Assembly: GCF_003008595.1 (NCBI RefSeq)
Contig: NZ_CP027669.1
Span: forward strand, 558,001 to 622,000
DNA: 64,000 nt
Direction of reading: 5' to 3'
DNA from: Simplicispira suum
GTDB lineage: Bacteria; Pseudomonadota; Gammaproteobacteria; Burkholderiales; Burkholderiaceae_C
Position numbers and translations under genes: made by a program. Below, piece after piece: positions 1-10,188 of this stretch (the first letter of the stretch is position 1; every line of letters begins with the position of its first letter). The notes under the pieces are model-generated. The model ran no database searches. It was not told the origin of the DNA and was given only the letters and a program-made list of their open reading frames with translations.

Positions 1-467
1 GCACCGTCGTCACCGGCAATCAAATAGCGCATCACTTCGCAGACATAGGCAACATGGTCCTCCGACTCGGACATGGCATCGTGCCGCGCCAGGCCCAGCG
101 CGGCCAGATCGCCGCGCAACTTGGCCAATGGGCGCTCGTTCAGAAAGCCACTGAGGTAGTGCGATCCGTACAAATAGACCTCAGGCTTGCCCAAGCCGCC
201 GAACAGGGCGTCGAACTCTGCGGCCACTTCGCTGGCAGACATGGCCCGGGCCACACCGACGAACTGCTGCCAAGGTTCTTCAAGAACGCCGCCAGCCGCA
301 GGCGCCTGTGTCGCAGCCACCCGCAGGGCCTCCAACAAGGCAACATCAGGGGCTGCGTAATACAGCTGGGCCAACAGCCCGTACACCTCCGCACGTGCGG
401 TTTCCTCATCCATCGCCGGGCTGAGCGGCATCGACAGAGACTGGGATTGGAGTTGGGGCGTGCTCAC
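1..467 (-). CDS. TorD/DmsD-family molybdoenzyme chaperone (partial)
   Basis: This is a cytoplasmic chaperone of the TorD family, which binds molybdoenzyme catalytic subunits before cofactor insertion and Tat export. Only the N-terminal 155 codons are in the window and the C-terminus runs off the left edge. The visible part has the helical N-terminal region and the family signature around residues 88-108 (FGGLGKPEVYLYGSHYLSG, compare the usual GPGxPxxPxxSxYL). The start is a GTG overlapping the stop of the upstream [4Fe-4S] gene by four bases (GTGA), so the two are probably translationally coupled. From its operon the client is likely a formate dehydrogenase. A client encoded just left of the window is an inference. 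Confidence 0.82.
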   Translation of the reverse strand, partial: MSTPQLQSQSLSMPLSPAMDEETARAEVYGLLAQLYYAAPDVALLEALRVAATQAPAAGGVLEEPWQQFVGVARAMSASEVAAEFDALFGGLGKPEVYLYGSHYLSGFLNERPLAKLRGDLAALGLARHDAMSESEDHVAYVCEVMRYLIAGDDG

Positions 468-2563
468 AGATCGGTCACCTTGCTTTCATTGGAAGACGAG
501 TAGAGATCAATCACCCGACAATCGCTGCACATTTTGAGCCGCTGCAGTGCATCTCCCTGGAACATTGCGTGCCCAGCCAATTTGCCCAGCATGGCTTCAA
601 TCGCCATCAGCGTGCCAAACGGCGCATGGCAGCGAATGCAGACATAAGGCGCGGACTCGTTGAGCACCCGCGCCTGGCTGCGCTCAGCGAGCAAGGACAG
701 GCGTGGGTGCAGCGTGATTGCGTCTTCCGGACAGGTGCGCTCACACAGCCCGCACTGCACACAATTTTTCTCGATGAACCGCAGCTGCGGCAACTGCGGG
801 TTGTCCAGCAACGCGCCTGCGGGACAGGCGCTGACGCAGCTCAGGCACAGGGTGCAGCGCTCCCTATTGACCACGATGTCCCCAAGCGGTGCGCCCAAGG
901 CCGGCAGCTCGATGGCCGTGCGGCCCGTCGGCATTCCTGGCGCCTGGGTCAGCAAGTGGTCCAGCGCCAGTTCCAGGGTGCTGCGTTTTTCAGGCGTGGT
1001 GGCAAAGCGCGCCGGGACCTCCATGGCAGCGCGCGGGCTGCGCTCAAGCGCTTGCAAGGCGACGTCGAGATCGGTGTGGGTCTTGCAGCGCAACAGTTGC
1101 ATTGCGCCAGCTGGATAGCCCAGTCCCACGCACAGCGCTTCAACGACGTCGATCTGCTGCTGCAGCGCATCAAGGTACTGCGGCGCATCTTCGGCAGTGA
1201 CCACGATCACGATCTGTGCGGCACCGAAGCACAGTGCGCTGAGCCACAGCTCCAGCCCGGTGCTGGCGCTGTGCCATAACGGCATAGGGATGCAGCGCGC
1301 GGGCAGGCCCTGCGCGATTCCCACTTGCGCCGCGCGGCCCAGTTCGTCCACCAGTGCCTGGCCTCGCACCTGGCTGTGCAATACCAGCACCGGATCGCGC
1401 CCACCCGCAGCGCCATAGCGCGCAAGTACGGTGCGCAGCCGCAAGCCCTGCTCAGCGAGCCCCGGCGTGCGAAATGCCATCGCTCCGGTAGGACACACGG
1501 TGCTGCAGGCGCCGCAGCCTACGCACAAATGCGGATTGAGTTCGACGCGCTGGCGCTTGGTATCACTGCTGATGGCTTCGGCCGAACAAATATCGATGCA
1601 GGCCCTGCACCCGACCGTGCCATTGCGGCTGTGGGCGCACAGCTTTTGGTCGTAGTCGACGAAACGCGGTTTTTCGAATTCACCCACCAGGTCGCGCAAG
1701 GCAAGCAGTGCGGCAAGATCATTTCCATCCCAGCGCAAATAGCCTTGGGGCGGCGCGTGCTGATTGAACGTCGGGCTTGCCGCAGCGCCGCGCAGATCCA
1801 GCACCAGATCGAACTGCTCGCCATGCAGATGCGATGGCCGCTGAAAATCAATGGCACCGGCCACCGCGCACGCCTTGACGCAAGCGCGGTGCGCCTTGCA
1901 CTGCGCCATGTCGATCTGGTAGTCAAGCCCGATGGCGCCCTCGGGACAGGCCTGGACGCAGGCATTGCAGCGGGTGCACAGGTCGAGCGAAATCGCGTTG
2001 TCCGACTGCCATGCCAGCTGGAACGCGCCCAGCCAGCCCTGCAGGCTTTCAATGCGGCCCGCCAGAACCGGGTAACGGCGCTCCTGCATGCCGCCTGCAT
2101 TGCCCGGACCCGTAGCGAACAGGGTGATATCGAAACCGTCGCCGAACAAGGCGGCGGCGCGCTCGGCGGCATCAAGGGCGCCCAGAATCAACAAGCGCCC
2201 GCTACTTTGAAAAGCGACGGTGGCAACGGGTTCAAAGTCGGGAAGGCGCGCAGCCGCAATCAGGGCAGCGATCTTGGGTGTGGCTCGGACTGCATCCGCA
2301 CTCCAGCCCGCTGTCTCGCGAATATTGACAAACCGCAGTGGCGATATGGCACCTTCGGTCTGCGCTGCCAGCTCGGAGAAAAGTCGGCGCTCCTGGGTGC
2401 ACGCCACCAGAACCTCTTGCCCGGACCGGATGGCGCTTTGGAAGGCCCCCGTCTCGCGTCGGCACAGGGTGGAATGAAGCGTGATGTCTTCACCGATTGC
2501 TGTCCCCAGATCGTTCTTCTGGAGTGGCATCGTTCGGTTGCAATCGCAAATGAGCGTGGGCAT
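464..2563 (-). CDS. Multi-[4Fe-4S] ferredoxin-like protein of the formate dehydrogenase accessory operon
   Basis: A 699-residue cytoplasmic iron-sulfur protein with several ferredoxin modules. Visible Cys clusters include CTRCNACVQACP, CRACIDIC, CVGCGACSTVCP, CTLCLSCVSACP and CVQCGLCERTCP, enough for several [4Fe-4S] clusters. It has no signal peptide. I chose the ATG at 2563 because the translation from there opens with ICDCNRTMPL, which I remember as the conserved start of this family. That choice makes the gene overlap the end of the DUF3306 gene by 74 bp. A longer frame upstream exists but its product looks like out-of-frame noise. Proteins of this type sit beside DUF3305, DUF3306 and TorD genes in formate dehydrogenase operons. 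Electron transfer or cluster delivery is the likely role, but the exact function is not established. Confidence 0.85.
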   Translation of the reverse strand: MPTLICDCNRTMPLQKNDLGTAIGEDITLHSTLCRRETGAFQSAIRSGQEVLVACTQERRLFSELAAQTEGAISPLRFVNIRETAGWSADAVRATPKIAALIAAARLPDFEPVATVAFQSSGRLLILGALDAAERAAALFGDGFDITLFATGPGNAGGMQERRYPVLAGRIESLQGWLGAFQLAWQSDNAISLDLCTRCNACVQACPEGAIGLDYQIDMAQCKAHRACVKACAVAGAIDFQRPSHLHGEQFDLVLDLRGAAASPTFNQHAPPQGYLRWDGNDLAALLALRDLVGEFEKPRFVDYDQKLCAHSRNGTVGCRACIDICSAEAISSDTKRQRVELNPHLCVGCGACSTVCPTGAMAFRTPGLAEQGLRLRTVLARYGAAGGRDPVLVLHSQVRGQALVDELGRAAQVGIAQGLPARCIPMPLWHSASTGLELWLSALCFGAAQIVIVVTAEDAPQYLDALQQQIDVVEALCVGLGYPAGAMQLLRCKTHTDLDVALQALERSPRAAMEVPARFATTPEKRSTLELALDHLLTQAPGMPTGRTAIELPALGAPLGDIVVNRERCTLCLSCVSACPAGALLDNPQLPQLRFIEKNCVQCGLCERTCPEDAITLHPRLSLLAERSQARVLNESAPYVCIRCHAPFGTLMAIEAMLGKLAGHAMFQGDALQRLKMCSDCRVIDLYSSSNESKVTDL

Positions 2564-3134
2564 GGTGCGTCTGGCTGGCGTCTGCTGGCGGAGGAACCAG
2601 TGCTGCTGGCGCAGCACCGACGTTGGGCTCCCACTGTGCCACGGTTGGTGCATCAGGGTCTTTGCCCGGCATGGCCAGTCGGTCGGCATCGGCTTGCGCC
2701 GAAGCCGGCAACGGGTCTGAAGGCGGCGCATCGCTTTCAATGCTGTCATCCGGAGGCAGCAAGCCGACAAACTCAGCGCTGACCATCTTGCGCAGTGTCT
2801 CCAGAGGCAGCGGGTCCGCCACACTGTAGTCGTCAATGTAGGTGTCCAAACCATCCATCACGTTGAAATGCGGATCGCGGAACAACTGTTTCATGGCCGC
2901 ATTGCGCACCTCGGGCGACACGGCACGGGCTACAAATGGCGCGAAGTCCGACTGCGGTGTCAGAGCGCGCGCATCGGCCAGCGTGGGCAGCGGGGGCGTA
3001 GGCGTTGCAGTTGCCGTGTCGGGCTCAATCGGACGGGAGGAACCCTCTGGCTCCTGCAGCGGCTCGGGCTCGGGCAGCCCGGCGCGTGCCTCTTGTTTGC
3101 GCCGGGACCAGCGACCGAGGAATCCATCGCTCAT
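2490..3134 (-). CDS. DUF3306 domain protein
   Basis: A 214-residue hydrophilic protein with the DUF3306 core: a basic N-terminus (FLGRWSRRKQEA), a Pro/Glu-rich linker, and the segment DFAPFVARAVSPEVRNAAMKQLF followed by DPHFNVMDGLDTYIDDY at about residues 67-110. The C-terminal third is low-complexity, rich in Asp, Ala and Pro. The family is a recurrent neighbour of formate dehydrogenase genes and its biochemical role is unknown. Its ATG overlaps the DUF3305 stop (ATGA, 4 bp), and its 3' end overlaps the next gene by 74 bp, so the whole set is probably one tightly coupled transcript. Confidence 0.85.
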   Translation of the reverse strand: MSDGFLGRWSRRKQEARAGLPEPEPLQEPEGSSRPIEPDTATATPTPPLPTLADARALTPQSDFAPFVARAVSPEVRNAAMKQLFRDPHFNVMDGLDTYIDDYSVADPLPLETLRKMVSAEFVGLLPPDDSIESDAPPSDPLPASAQADADRLAMPGKDPDAPTVAQWEPNVGAAPAALVPPPADASQTHHAHAHLRLQPNDATPEERSGDSNR

Positions 3135-3715
3135 GGCTCGCCCCGCGTCTTGGAGGTAGATACCGAAGCCGGTTTGCCAAAACGATCGGTCAAGGCCTGA
3201 AAGCTCTGCGGCCTGCGGCGCCTGCGCGGTTCGGGCTGGTAGTGCTGGCTCGCAAAGGCCTGGAGCCATTCGACGACGTCTGGGTCGGCAGGCAGCTGGT
3301 CTACCGACTCCTGCGCATCAAGCCAACGCCCGGCATCGTGGTAGCTCAAGCTGACAGCCACCGGGCGGGCCAGCTGCAGCGTGTCTGACGCAGACTCTTC
3401 GTCCAGACGCCAAAGGACGAACCAGCAGGGTGCGGGGGACACGAGATTGAGATGGTAGCCCTCGGCATCGTCTCGAAACAACTCCACGCGCAAATGCGGA
3501 AACAGCCAGCGCTGCTCGTCGCTCGATTGCAGCAAGGGCCGCGCGGCGCGGCCAAACGCCACTTCGTTGGGCACCACGTCCACCGGAGTCCACTGCCATG
3601 CTTGCCAGCGACTCAGGGGGCCTGACACCGCCCTGCGCCGCATCACCACGGCCACGTCTAGGCCCGGCCGTGCGCTGTGCGCGACCTCCTCTGGCCCGTT
3701 CGTGCTCACTCCCAT
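3131..3715 (-). CDS. DUF3305 domain protein
   Basis: About 194 residues. The core DVAVVMRRRAVSGPLSRWQAW near residues 19-40 and the later WFVLWRLDEE stretch resemble DUF3305, a family of unknown function found in formate dehydrogenase accessory operons. The start is ambiguous. ATG at 3715 overlaps the preceding gene by 10 bp. GTG at 3709 gives a tidy 4-bp GTGA overlap with that gene's stop, matching the style of the other junctions in this operon. The C-terminus is basic (EPRRRRRPQS). The gene is coupled to DUF3306 downstream by an ATGA overlap. Confidence 0.82.
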   Translation of the reverse strand: MGVSTNGPEEVAHSARPGLDVAVVMRRRAVSGPLSRWQAWQWTPVDVVPNEVAFGRAARPLLQSSDEQRWLFPHLRVELFRDDAEGYHLNLVSPAPCWFVLWRLDEESASDTLQLARPVAVSLSYHDAGRWLDAQESVDQLPADPDVVEWLQAFASQHYQPEPRRRRRPQSFQALTDRFGKPASVSTSKTRGEP

Positions 3716-5271
3716 CGCAATGCCGCCACATCGTGCGCGAAAATCGGGTAGTTCATCCACAGACCTTTGAGCCGCTTGCGCGCCACGGTACTGAGCTGGG
3801 GGGCAAAGATCCAGGCATTGACCGCATCGTTGGCCAGCTTGCGCTGCATCTGCGCAAACAGTACCTGGCGTTCGCGGGCGCTGCTGCTGGCCGCGTGGCG
3901 CTCAACCAATTGACGAAACTCGGCGCTTTCATAGCCGAAATAGTAGTCCGGGTCGGTGTAGATCGGATAATCCAGCGGCTCAACGTGGTTGATCAGCGTG
4001 ATATCGAAATCCCCTTTGAAGGCTCCCGACAGCCAGTGTGCCCAGTCCACCGACTCGGTGGTCACCTGGATACCAATCGCCTCGAGCGCTGCCACGATCA
4101 CCGGCGCACCATCGCGTGCATAAGGCGTGGGCGGCAGCGTCAAGGTCAGCGAAATTGGCAATTTGACTCCCGCCTCGCGCAGCAGGGCCTTGGCGCGCTT
4201 GGGGTCGTAGGGGTAGAGACCGGCCAGATGCACATAGCCGGCATCGGTGGGCGAGAAATGGCTGCCAATGGCTTTGCCCCGGCCATCGAGCACCTTCTGG
4301 ATGAAGCGCTCACGGTCGATGGCATGGGTGATGGCACGGCGCACCCGCACGTCGTCCAGTGGCTTGCGGCGGTTGTTCAGCGCCAGCATCCCTTTGCCGC
4401 TGGACGCACCGATCAGCACTTGGTAGGCCCTGTCTGCCTGAAAGCGCTCCACGGTCTGCGTGGCGATGTTGAAAAAGACATCCACTTCGCGCGCTGCCAT
4501 TGCGTTGGCCTGGGCCGCAGGCTGGTTGATGAAGCGAAACTTCACCGCACGCATGAACACCTGGCTGGCGTTTCGGTAGCCGGCATATTTCACGAGGTCG
4601 ATGCTGCTGCCCCGATCCCAGCGCTCAAAGCGATAAGGGCCGGTGCCCACCGGGCGAATGGCGGCCTGCTCCGCTGTGTCCGGGTGGAGTACCACGGCAG
4701 TGCTCTCGCCCAGCCGGAACAAGGTATTGGCGTCGGCATGGCGCAGTCGCAGCACCACGGTGTAGGCGTCGGGCGTCTCTATGGCGGCGATATTGTCAAA
4801 CAAGGCCTTTTTTGCCTTGTTGGTCGAGCCAGGCGCCATGGCGCGTTCGAAGCTAAAGCGCACTGCCGACGCGTCAAATGAAGCCCCATCATGAAAGCGC
4901 ACGCCCTTGCGCAGCGCAAAACGGTAGGTCGTGCCGCCATTCTCCAGGCGCCAGCCGCTGGCGAGCAAGGGGGTGGTGGCGCCACTTTCCTCGATTTTCA
5001 CCAGCCCTTCCAGCACGTTGTAATGGACCACCTCTCCAATGGACGCCGCTGCGGCCACCGTGGGGTCAAGACCGTCTGGCTCAAGCGAAATACTGAATAC
5101 CACCTGGTCGCTGCCCACCTCTGCATGTACAGGCAGAACCATTGCGGGCAGCGCCAGGAACGCGGCAAGCAAGAAATGAAAGATCGGGCGCAACACAAGC
5201 GGTCCTTGAAACCCCGCAACCCCGATTCGACGCTGGGAGGGAGAGCGCGGTGAATTTACAAAATCTGACAT
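3706..5271 (-). CDS. ABC transporter substrate-binding protein, family 5 (peptide/nickel type)
   Basis: A periplasmic solute-binding protein of SBP family 5 (DppA/OppA/NikA-like), 521 residues from the ATG at 5271. The family signature is clear: an N-terminal EPDGLDPTVAAAASIGEVV region, the LRKGVRFHDGASFDASAVRFS block, and VRRAITHAIDRERF in the second half. The hydrophobic signal region sits unusually far in (residues 30-50). An in-frame GTG at 5196, preceded by AAGGAC, would give a standard signal peptide starting MLRPIFHFLLAAF and may be the true start. No permease or ATPase gene is nearby, so it is an orphan. Its stop overlaps the start of the DUF3305 gene, placing it at the head of the formate dehydrogenase accessory operon. 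The ligand cannot be told from sequence. Confidence 0.88.
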   Translation of the reverse strand: MSDFVNSPRSPSQRRIGVAGFQGPLVLRPIFHFLLAAFLALPAMVLPVHAEVGSDQVVFSISLEPDGLDPTVAAAASIGEVVHYNVLEGLVKIEESGATTPLLASGWRLENGGTTYRFALRKGVRFHDGASFDASAVRFSFERAMAPGSTNKAKKALFDNIAAIETPDAYTVVLRLRHADANTLFRLGESTAVVLHPDTAEQAAIRPVGTGPYRFERWDRGSSIDLVKYAGYRNASQVFMRAVKFRFINQPAAQANAMAAREVDVFFNIATQTVERFQADRAYQVLIGASSGKGMLALNNRRKPLDDVRVRRAITHAIDRERFIQKVLDGRGKAIGSHFSPTDAGYVHLAGLYPYDPKRAKALLREAGVKLPISLTLTLPPTPYARDGAPVIVAALEAIGIQVTTESVDWAHWLSGAFKGDFDITLINHVEPLDYPIYTDPDYYFGYESAEFRQLVERHAASSSARERQVLFAQMQRKLANDAVNAWIFAPQLSTVARKRLKGLWMNYPIFAHDVAALRWE

Positions 5272-5319
5272 AGTGTGCCATCACTGCTCTGTACGCACTG
5301 CGCCAAGTCTCTCCACACC

Positions 5320-7368
5320 ATGTCTGACCGTCACCCAATGCTTCGATTTCCCCAGCGCGCACTGCTTGCGCGACTGGCAATCGGCATCGCAGTGCTGGCC
5401 AGCCTGGGGCTGCTGTGGGCATTGACCACGGTGTACCAGGACCGCACGGCGATGTACCGCCATCAGGCCGAACGTGAACTGCAAACCATCAGCCGCCTGC
5501 AGGCCAGTGCTGTATCCGACTGGCGCGAGCGTCGCCTGGCCGACGCCAGCGCCTTGACCGACGATGACCTGTTTGCCCAGGCGGTGGCACGCTGGCGCGA
5601 CGCACCTTCTTCCGAGGCTGAGGCGCCGGTGCACGACCGGCTGCGTATTCTTCAGGAACGCGCGCGCTATACGGCGGTGTTCTTCGTCAGCCCCGAAGGC
5701 ACGCTGCTGCTGCCCGCAGGCTCTTCAAGTGCCGCGCTGCCCACCTTGGAAAGGAATGCTTTGAAGGAAGCACTCGAGAGCGCAACACCGAGCGTCGTAG
5801 AACCCAGAAGCGACCCGTTTTTTGCGTTCCCGTTCTTCAGTCTGATCGCCCCCATCTACGACGGTATGCGGCCTCTGGGCGCCGTTTGGCTAGTGATCGA
5901 CGTGCGCAGCAGTCTGTATTCGCTGCTCACGCCCTGGCCTACCGCCAGCAAAAGCGCCGAGTCTGCGCTGGTGAGTGCGGAGGGCGCGGATGCCGTATTG
6001 CTCAGCCCGCTGCGTCACCACACCACTGCAGTGCCGGTTCCTCTGGTACACGGGCCCCAGCAGGGCAATCTGCTGATCCAGGCCGTGGCGGGGGCTCGCG
6101 GCCTGATTCACGCGCGCGACGCCGAAGGCAAAGAGGTGTTGGCCGTGGTCAATGCCATTGCGGAATCGCCGTGGTTTCTGGTCTCCAAGGTGGATGTGGC
6201 GGAGGCGTTTGGCGACGCCTCCCAACGCGAATTGATTGCACTGAGTCTGCCGCTCAGCCTTGCACTGCTGCTGGGGGGGCTGTTTCTGGTGGCGTGGCAG
6301 CGGCGTGCCTGGCTGCGTGAACGCACCCTCAAGGAAAGCCTGGCGCGCAACATGCAATGGCTTGAAAGTGCGCAAAGGTCGGCTTTGGTGGGCTACTACG
6401 CTTACCGGCTTGAAACAGGCGAATTCACCCTCTCACCGATGGCGGCCGAGCTGTTTGGCTTGCCGGGCGATGCGCCGGTGGCGCGCGAGCAATGGCTGGC
6501 CCAGGTCCATCCGGACGACCGCCCGCATGTGCTTTCAAGTCTTGAGAGCTCGCTCGGCGAGGGGCCCCCTTTGCGAATGCAATACCGCATTGCCGACACA
6601 CGCAACGAACGCTGGGTGGACATGTGGGGCGAGCGTACCGAGCCAGGTGCCAGGGCTGGCATGACCGGCACGGTTCAGGACATTACGGAGCGCCAGCGCG
6701 CCGAGACCAAGCTGGACCAGTACCGCATCGCGCTGGAGGCCCTGGTGCGCCAGGATCCGCTCACCAACGTGGCCAACCGCCGCGCGCTCACCGAAGCCGT
6801 GGCGGTCGAATGGCAGCGTGCGGCGCGTTCGGGTTCGAGCCTGTCTTTGCTGATGATCGACGTGGACCATTTCAAGGCGTTCAATGACCGCTATGGCCAT
6901 TTGGCGGGTGACGAATGCCTGCGCAAAGTGGCCACGGCCATGGCGCGTGCGGCGACGCGTGCCAGCGATCTCGTGGCACGCTACGGCGGTGAGGAGTTTG
7001 CGGTGCTGCTGCCCGAAACGCATGAGCGCGATGCGATGGTGATTGCCGAGCAGATGCGCCTGGCCGTGCGCAAGCTGGCCATCGTGCATGCCGCCTCGGG
7101 CGTCGCCGCCGTGGTCACGGTCAGCGTGGGTGTTTCCACCATCACACCCCAACCCCACCTTTCTGCCAGCCAAGGCGCCGAGCCGAGCCGTGCCAGCGTC
7201 CGGGCCAGTGCCGAACGCGAGTCGCAGCAGCTCTTTCGCCAGGCAGACGATGCGCTATATGCGGCCAAATCGGTCGGGCGCGACACCGTGGTGCCCTATA
7301 CAGCCGCGGTGTCCGAAGAGACGTCCTCAGACTTTATGCCTTCGCCACCCGAACCGCGCAGTACTTGA
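5320..7368 (+). CDS. Membrane diguanylate cyclase with periplasmic sensor, PAS and GGDEF domains
   Basis: Makes cyclic di-GMP from two GTP. The 682-residue protein has a first membrane helix at about residues 15-37, a large periplasmic sensor region (about 40-300, dCache-like in size), a second helix at about 305-325, a PAS-type segment (about 345-460), and a C-terminal GGDEF domain. The active-site motif is GGEEF at residues 556-560, and an inhibitory-site motif RASD ends five residues before it, so both catalysis and product feedback look intact. The start is the ATG at 5320. An upstream in-frame ATG at 5275 lies close to the divergent gene and is less likely. The 3' end overlaps the convergent fdhA by 35 bp. 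The signal it senses is unknown, and its place between two formate dehydrogenase clusters may be only incidental. Confidence 0.9.
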   Translation: MSDRHPMLRFPQRALLARLAIGIAVLASLGLLWALTTVYQDRTAMYRHQAERELQTISRLQASAVSDWRERRLADASALTDDDLFAQAVARWRDAPSSEAEAPVHDRLRILQERARYTAVFFVSPEGTLLLPAGSSSAALPTLERNALKEALESATPSVVEPRSDPFFAFPFFSLIAPIYDGMRPLGAVWLVIDVRSSLYSLLTPWPTASKSAESALVSAEGADAVLLSPLRHHTTAVPVPLVHGPQQGNLLIQAVAGARGLIHARDAEGKEVLAVVNAIAESPWFLVSKVDVAEAFGDASQRELIALSLPLSLALLLGGLFLVAWQRRAWLRERTLKESLARNMQWLESAQRSALVGYYAYRLETGEFTLSPMAAELFGLPGDAPVAREQWLAQVHPDDRPHVLSSLESSLGEGPPLRMQYRIADTRNERWVDMWGERTEPGARAGMTGTVQDITERQRAETKLDQYRIALEALVRQDPLTNVANRRALTEAVAVEWQRAARSGSSLSLLMIDVDHFKAFNDRYGHLAGDECLRKVATAMARAATRASDLVARYGGEEFAVLLPETHERDAMVIAEQMRLAVRKLAIVHAASGVAAVVTVSVGVSTITPQPHLSASQGAEPSRASVRASAERESQQLFRQADDALYAAKSVGRDTVVPYTAAVSEETSSDFMPSPPEPRST

Positions 7369-10188
7369 ATTCGGGAATTTTTCCAAACGGGTCAAGCGCG
7401 GAGTTCGTCAGCAAATTGGCCGCCGCCTCGCGGTAGGCAAAGGGCAAGAACACGGTACCGTCCGGTGTGCCATCGTCGCGCCGCAACATCAGCTCGACGC
7501 TGCCGCGCCGTGAGGCGATGCGTGCGCGCCCACCGGCCACCAGGCCCAGCCGCGCCATTTCTGCTGCATTCATTGATGCTGTGGCCACCGGCTCGATTGC
7601 ATCCAGTACCTCACTGCGCCGGGTCATGCTGCCGGTGTGCCAGTGCTCAAGCTGGCGCCCGGTGATGAGCACCAGCGGGTAGTCGGCATCGGGCTGCTCG
7701 TCGCCGGGCACCAGGCCGGCAGGCACCAGGCGCACACGCCCGCTGGCGGTGGGGAAGCGCTCCCTGAAAACGATGGGTTGGCCCGGATCCTCCAGGGACA
7801 GACAGGGGTAGGTCACGCTGCCCTCGCACAGCAATCTGTCCCAGGTGATGCCGGCAATCGCGCCATGCATGGCAAGCCGCATTTCCTCGTACACCGCTGC
7901 CACGCCAGATTCATCGCCGGGGTAATGCCAATCGAGCCCCATGCCAGCCGCCATTTGCTGCAGGATCCACAGGTCAGCGCGCGCGTCCCCTGGAGGAGCG
8001 ACGGCCGGCCGGCCGAGCTGCACCATGCGGTCCGTGTTGCTCGCGGTACCGGTTTTTTCCATCCAGCTGCTCGCCGGCAGCACCACGTCGGCCAGCCAGG
8101 CGGTTTCGGTCAGGAAGATGTCCTGCACCACCAGGTGGGAGAGGCTGCCCAGTGCATGGCGCGCGTGGTTCAGGTCCGGGTCGCTCATGGCGGGGTTCTC
8201 ACCCATGATGTACATGCCGCGAATCTTGTGCGGGTCGGCGTCTGGCGCCAAGGCCTTGTGCAGGATTTCGACGACGGTGTAGCCCGGCTCGCCGTCGAGT
8301 GGCTGGCCCCAGAAATTCTCAAACCAGGCCAGTGCCCCCGGATCGTCCACGCGCTGGTAGTTCGGCAGCATCATGGGAATCAGGCCCGCGTCGCTGGCGC
8401 CCTGCACGTTGTTCTGGCCGCGCAGCGGATGCAGGCCCGTGCCGGGGCGGCCGATCTGGCCGGTGATGGCGGCCAGTGCAATCAGGCAGCGCACGTTGTC
8501 GGTGCCGTGCACATGCTGACTGACCCCCATGCCCCACAGAATCATCGCGTTCTTGGCACTGGCGAAGGCCCGCGCCACCTCGCGCAAGAGCGGCGCAGCA
8601 ATGCCGCAGATCGGCGCCATGGCTTCGGGGCTGAACGCGGCGAGGTGCGCACGCAGTTCGTCGAACCCCTCGACCCGCTCGCGGACAAACGCTTCGTTGA
8701 CCAAGCCCTCGTCGATGACCGCGTGCAGCAAGGCGTTGAGCAGCGCCACGTCGCTGTCGGCGCGAAACTGCAGCGTGCGCCAGGCGTGCGCGCCCAGATC
8801 GGTGATGCGCGGGTCGGCCAATACGATTTTTGCGCCGCGTTGGGCGGCGTTCTTCATCCAGGTGGCGGCCACCGGGTGATTCGATGTGGGGTTGGAGCCA
8901 ATGACGAAGATCAGATCCGAAAATTCCACATCGCGCACCGGGTTGCTGACCGCCCCCGAGCCCACGCCTTCAAGCAGCGCGGCCACGCTCGACGCATGGC
9001 ACAACCGCGTGCAGTGGTCGACGTTGTTGCTGCCAAAGCCGATGCGCACCAGCTTCTGGAACAAATAAGCCTCTTCATTGCTGCCCTTGGCCGAACCAAA
9101 GCCGGCCAGTGCCTTGGGGCCGTGGGCGCTCCGAAGCTGCAGCAAACCCCCAGCGGCCAGCGCCAGCGCTTCGTCCCAGGAGGCTTCGCGGAAGGTATCG
9201 CGCCAGTCGGCACCGGGCTCGGGCATGCGCTTGGGAACACCCGGCTTGCGAACGAGCGGCGCGGTGAGCCGATCCGGGTGGTGGATGTAGTCAAAACCAA
9301 AGCGGCCCTTGACGCACAGCCGGCCTTCGTTGGCCGGGCCGTCCCTGCCCTGCACGCCGACGATTTTTTCACCGCGCACCTGCCAGGTGACCAGGCAGCC
9401 GACGCCGCAGAAGGGGCAGACCGAATCGACGCTGCGGTCCATGGCCTGCGAACCTACCAGGGGCTTGGCGCTGAGCGCACCGGTCGGGCAGGCCTGCACG
9501 CACTCGCCGCAACCTACGCAGGTGCTCAGCCCCATGGGATCGTCCAGGTCGAACACCGGCCGGGCGTCGGCGCCGCGCAGCGCCATGCCGATGACGCCGT
9601 TGACCTGGCTTTCGCGGCAGGCGCGCACGCAGCGTCCGCACTGGATGCAGGCGTCGAGCTGCACCGCCATGGCGGGGTGGCTGAGGTCTGGCGCCAGCGG
9701 CGCGCGGCGCAAGGCTGCCAGCGCAGGGCGCACCTGCACTTGCAAGCGCTCGGCCCATTGGCTCAGTTCGCCATGCTGGCCGATAAATTTATGGTCATTT
9801 TGGCCTCCAGCGCTTGTCCCATATGCGTTATAAGCTATTGTTTCAGTAGCATCTTCGTCTTCAGGTTCATCGAGCCATTGGCAACCCGCATCCGGCATGT
9901 CGGCGAGCAGCAGCTCCACCACCATGCGCTGCGCTGCGCGGGCGCGCGGGCTCTGCGCCCGCACCTGCATGCCGGGCGTGGGCGCGCGGCAGCAACTGGG
10001 CGCGAGGGTGCGTTCGCCGTCGATTTCCACCACGCAGGAGCGGCAATTGCCATCGGGCCGCAAGCCTTCCGTGTGGCACAGGTGGGGGATTTCGACGCCG
10101 TGGCGCAGCGCGGCTTGCCACAGGCTCTCACCCGGCCAAGCGCGCAGCGTTTCACCATCAAGCTCGAAGGCAATCAGGTCGGGGGCGT

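Noticed and set aside
1325..2782. 485-codon plus-strand frame opposite the [4Fe-4S] protein
   Set aside because: The minus strand shows clear ferredoxin Cys motifs and this frame shows nothing.
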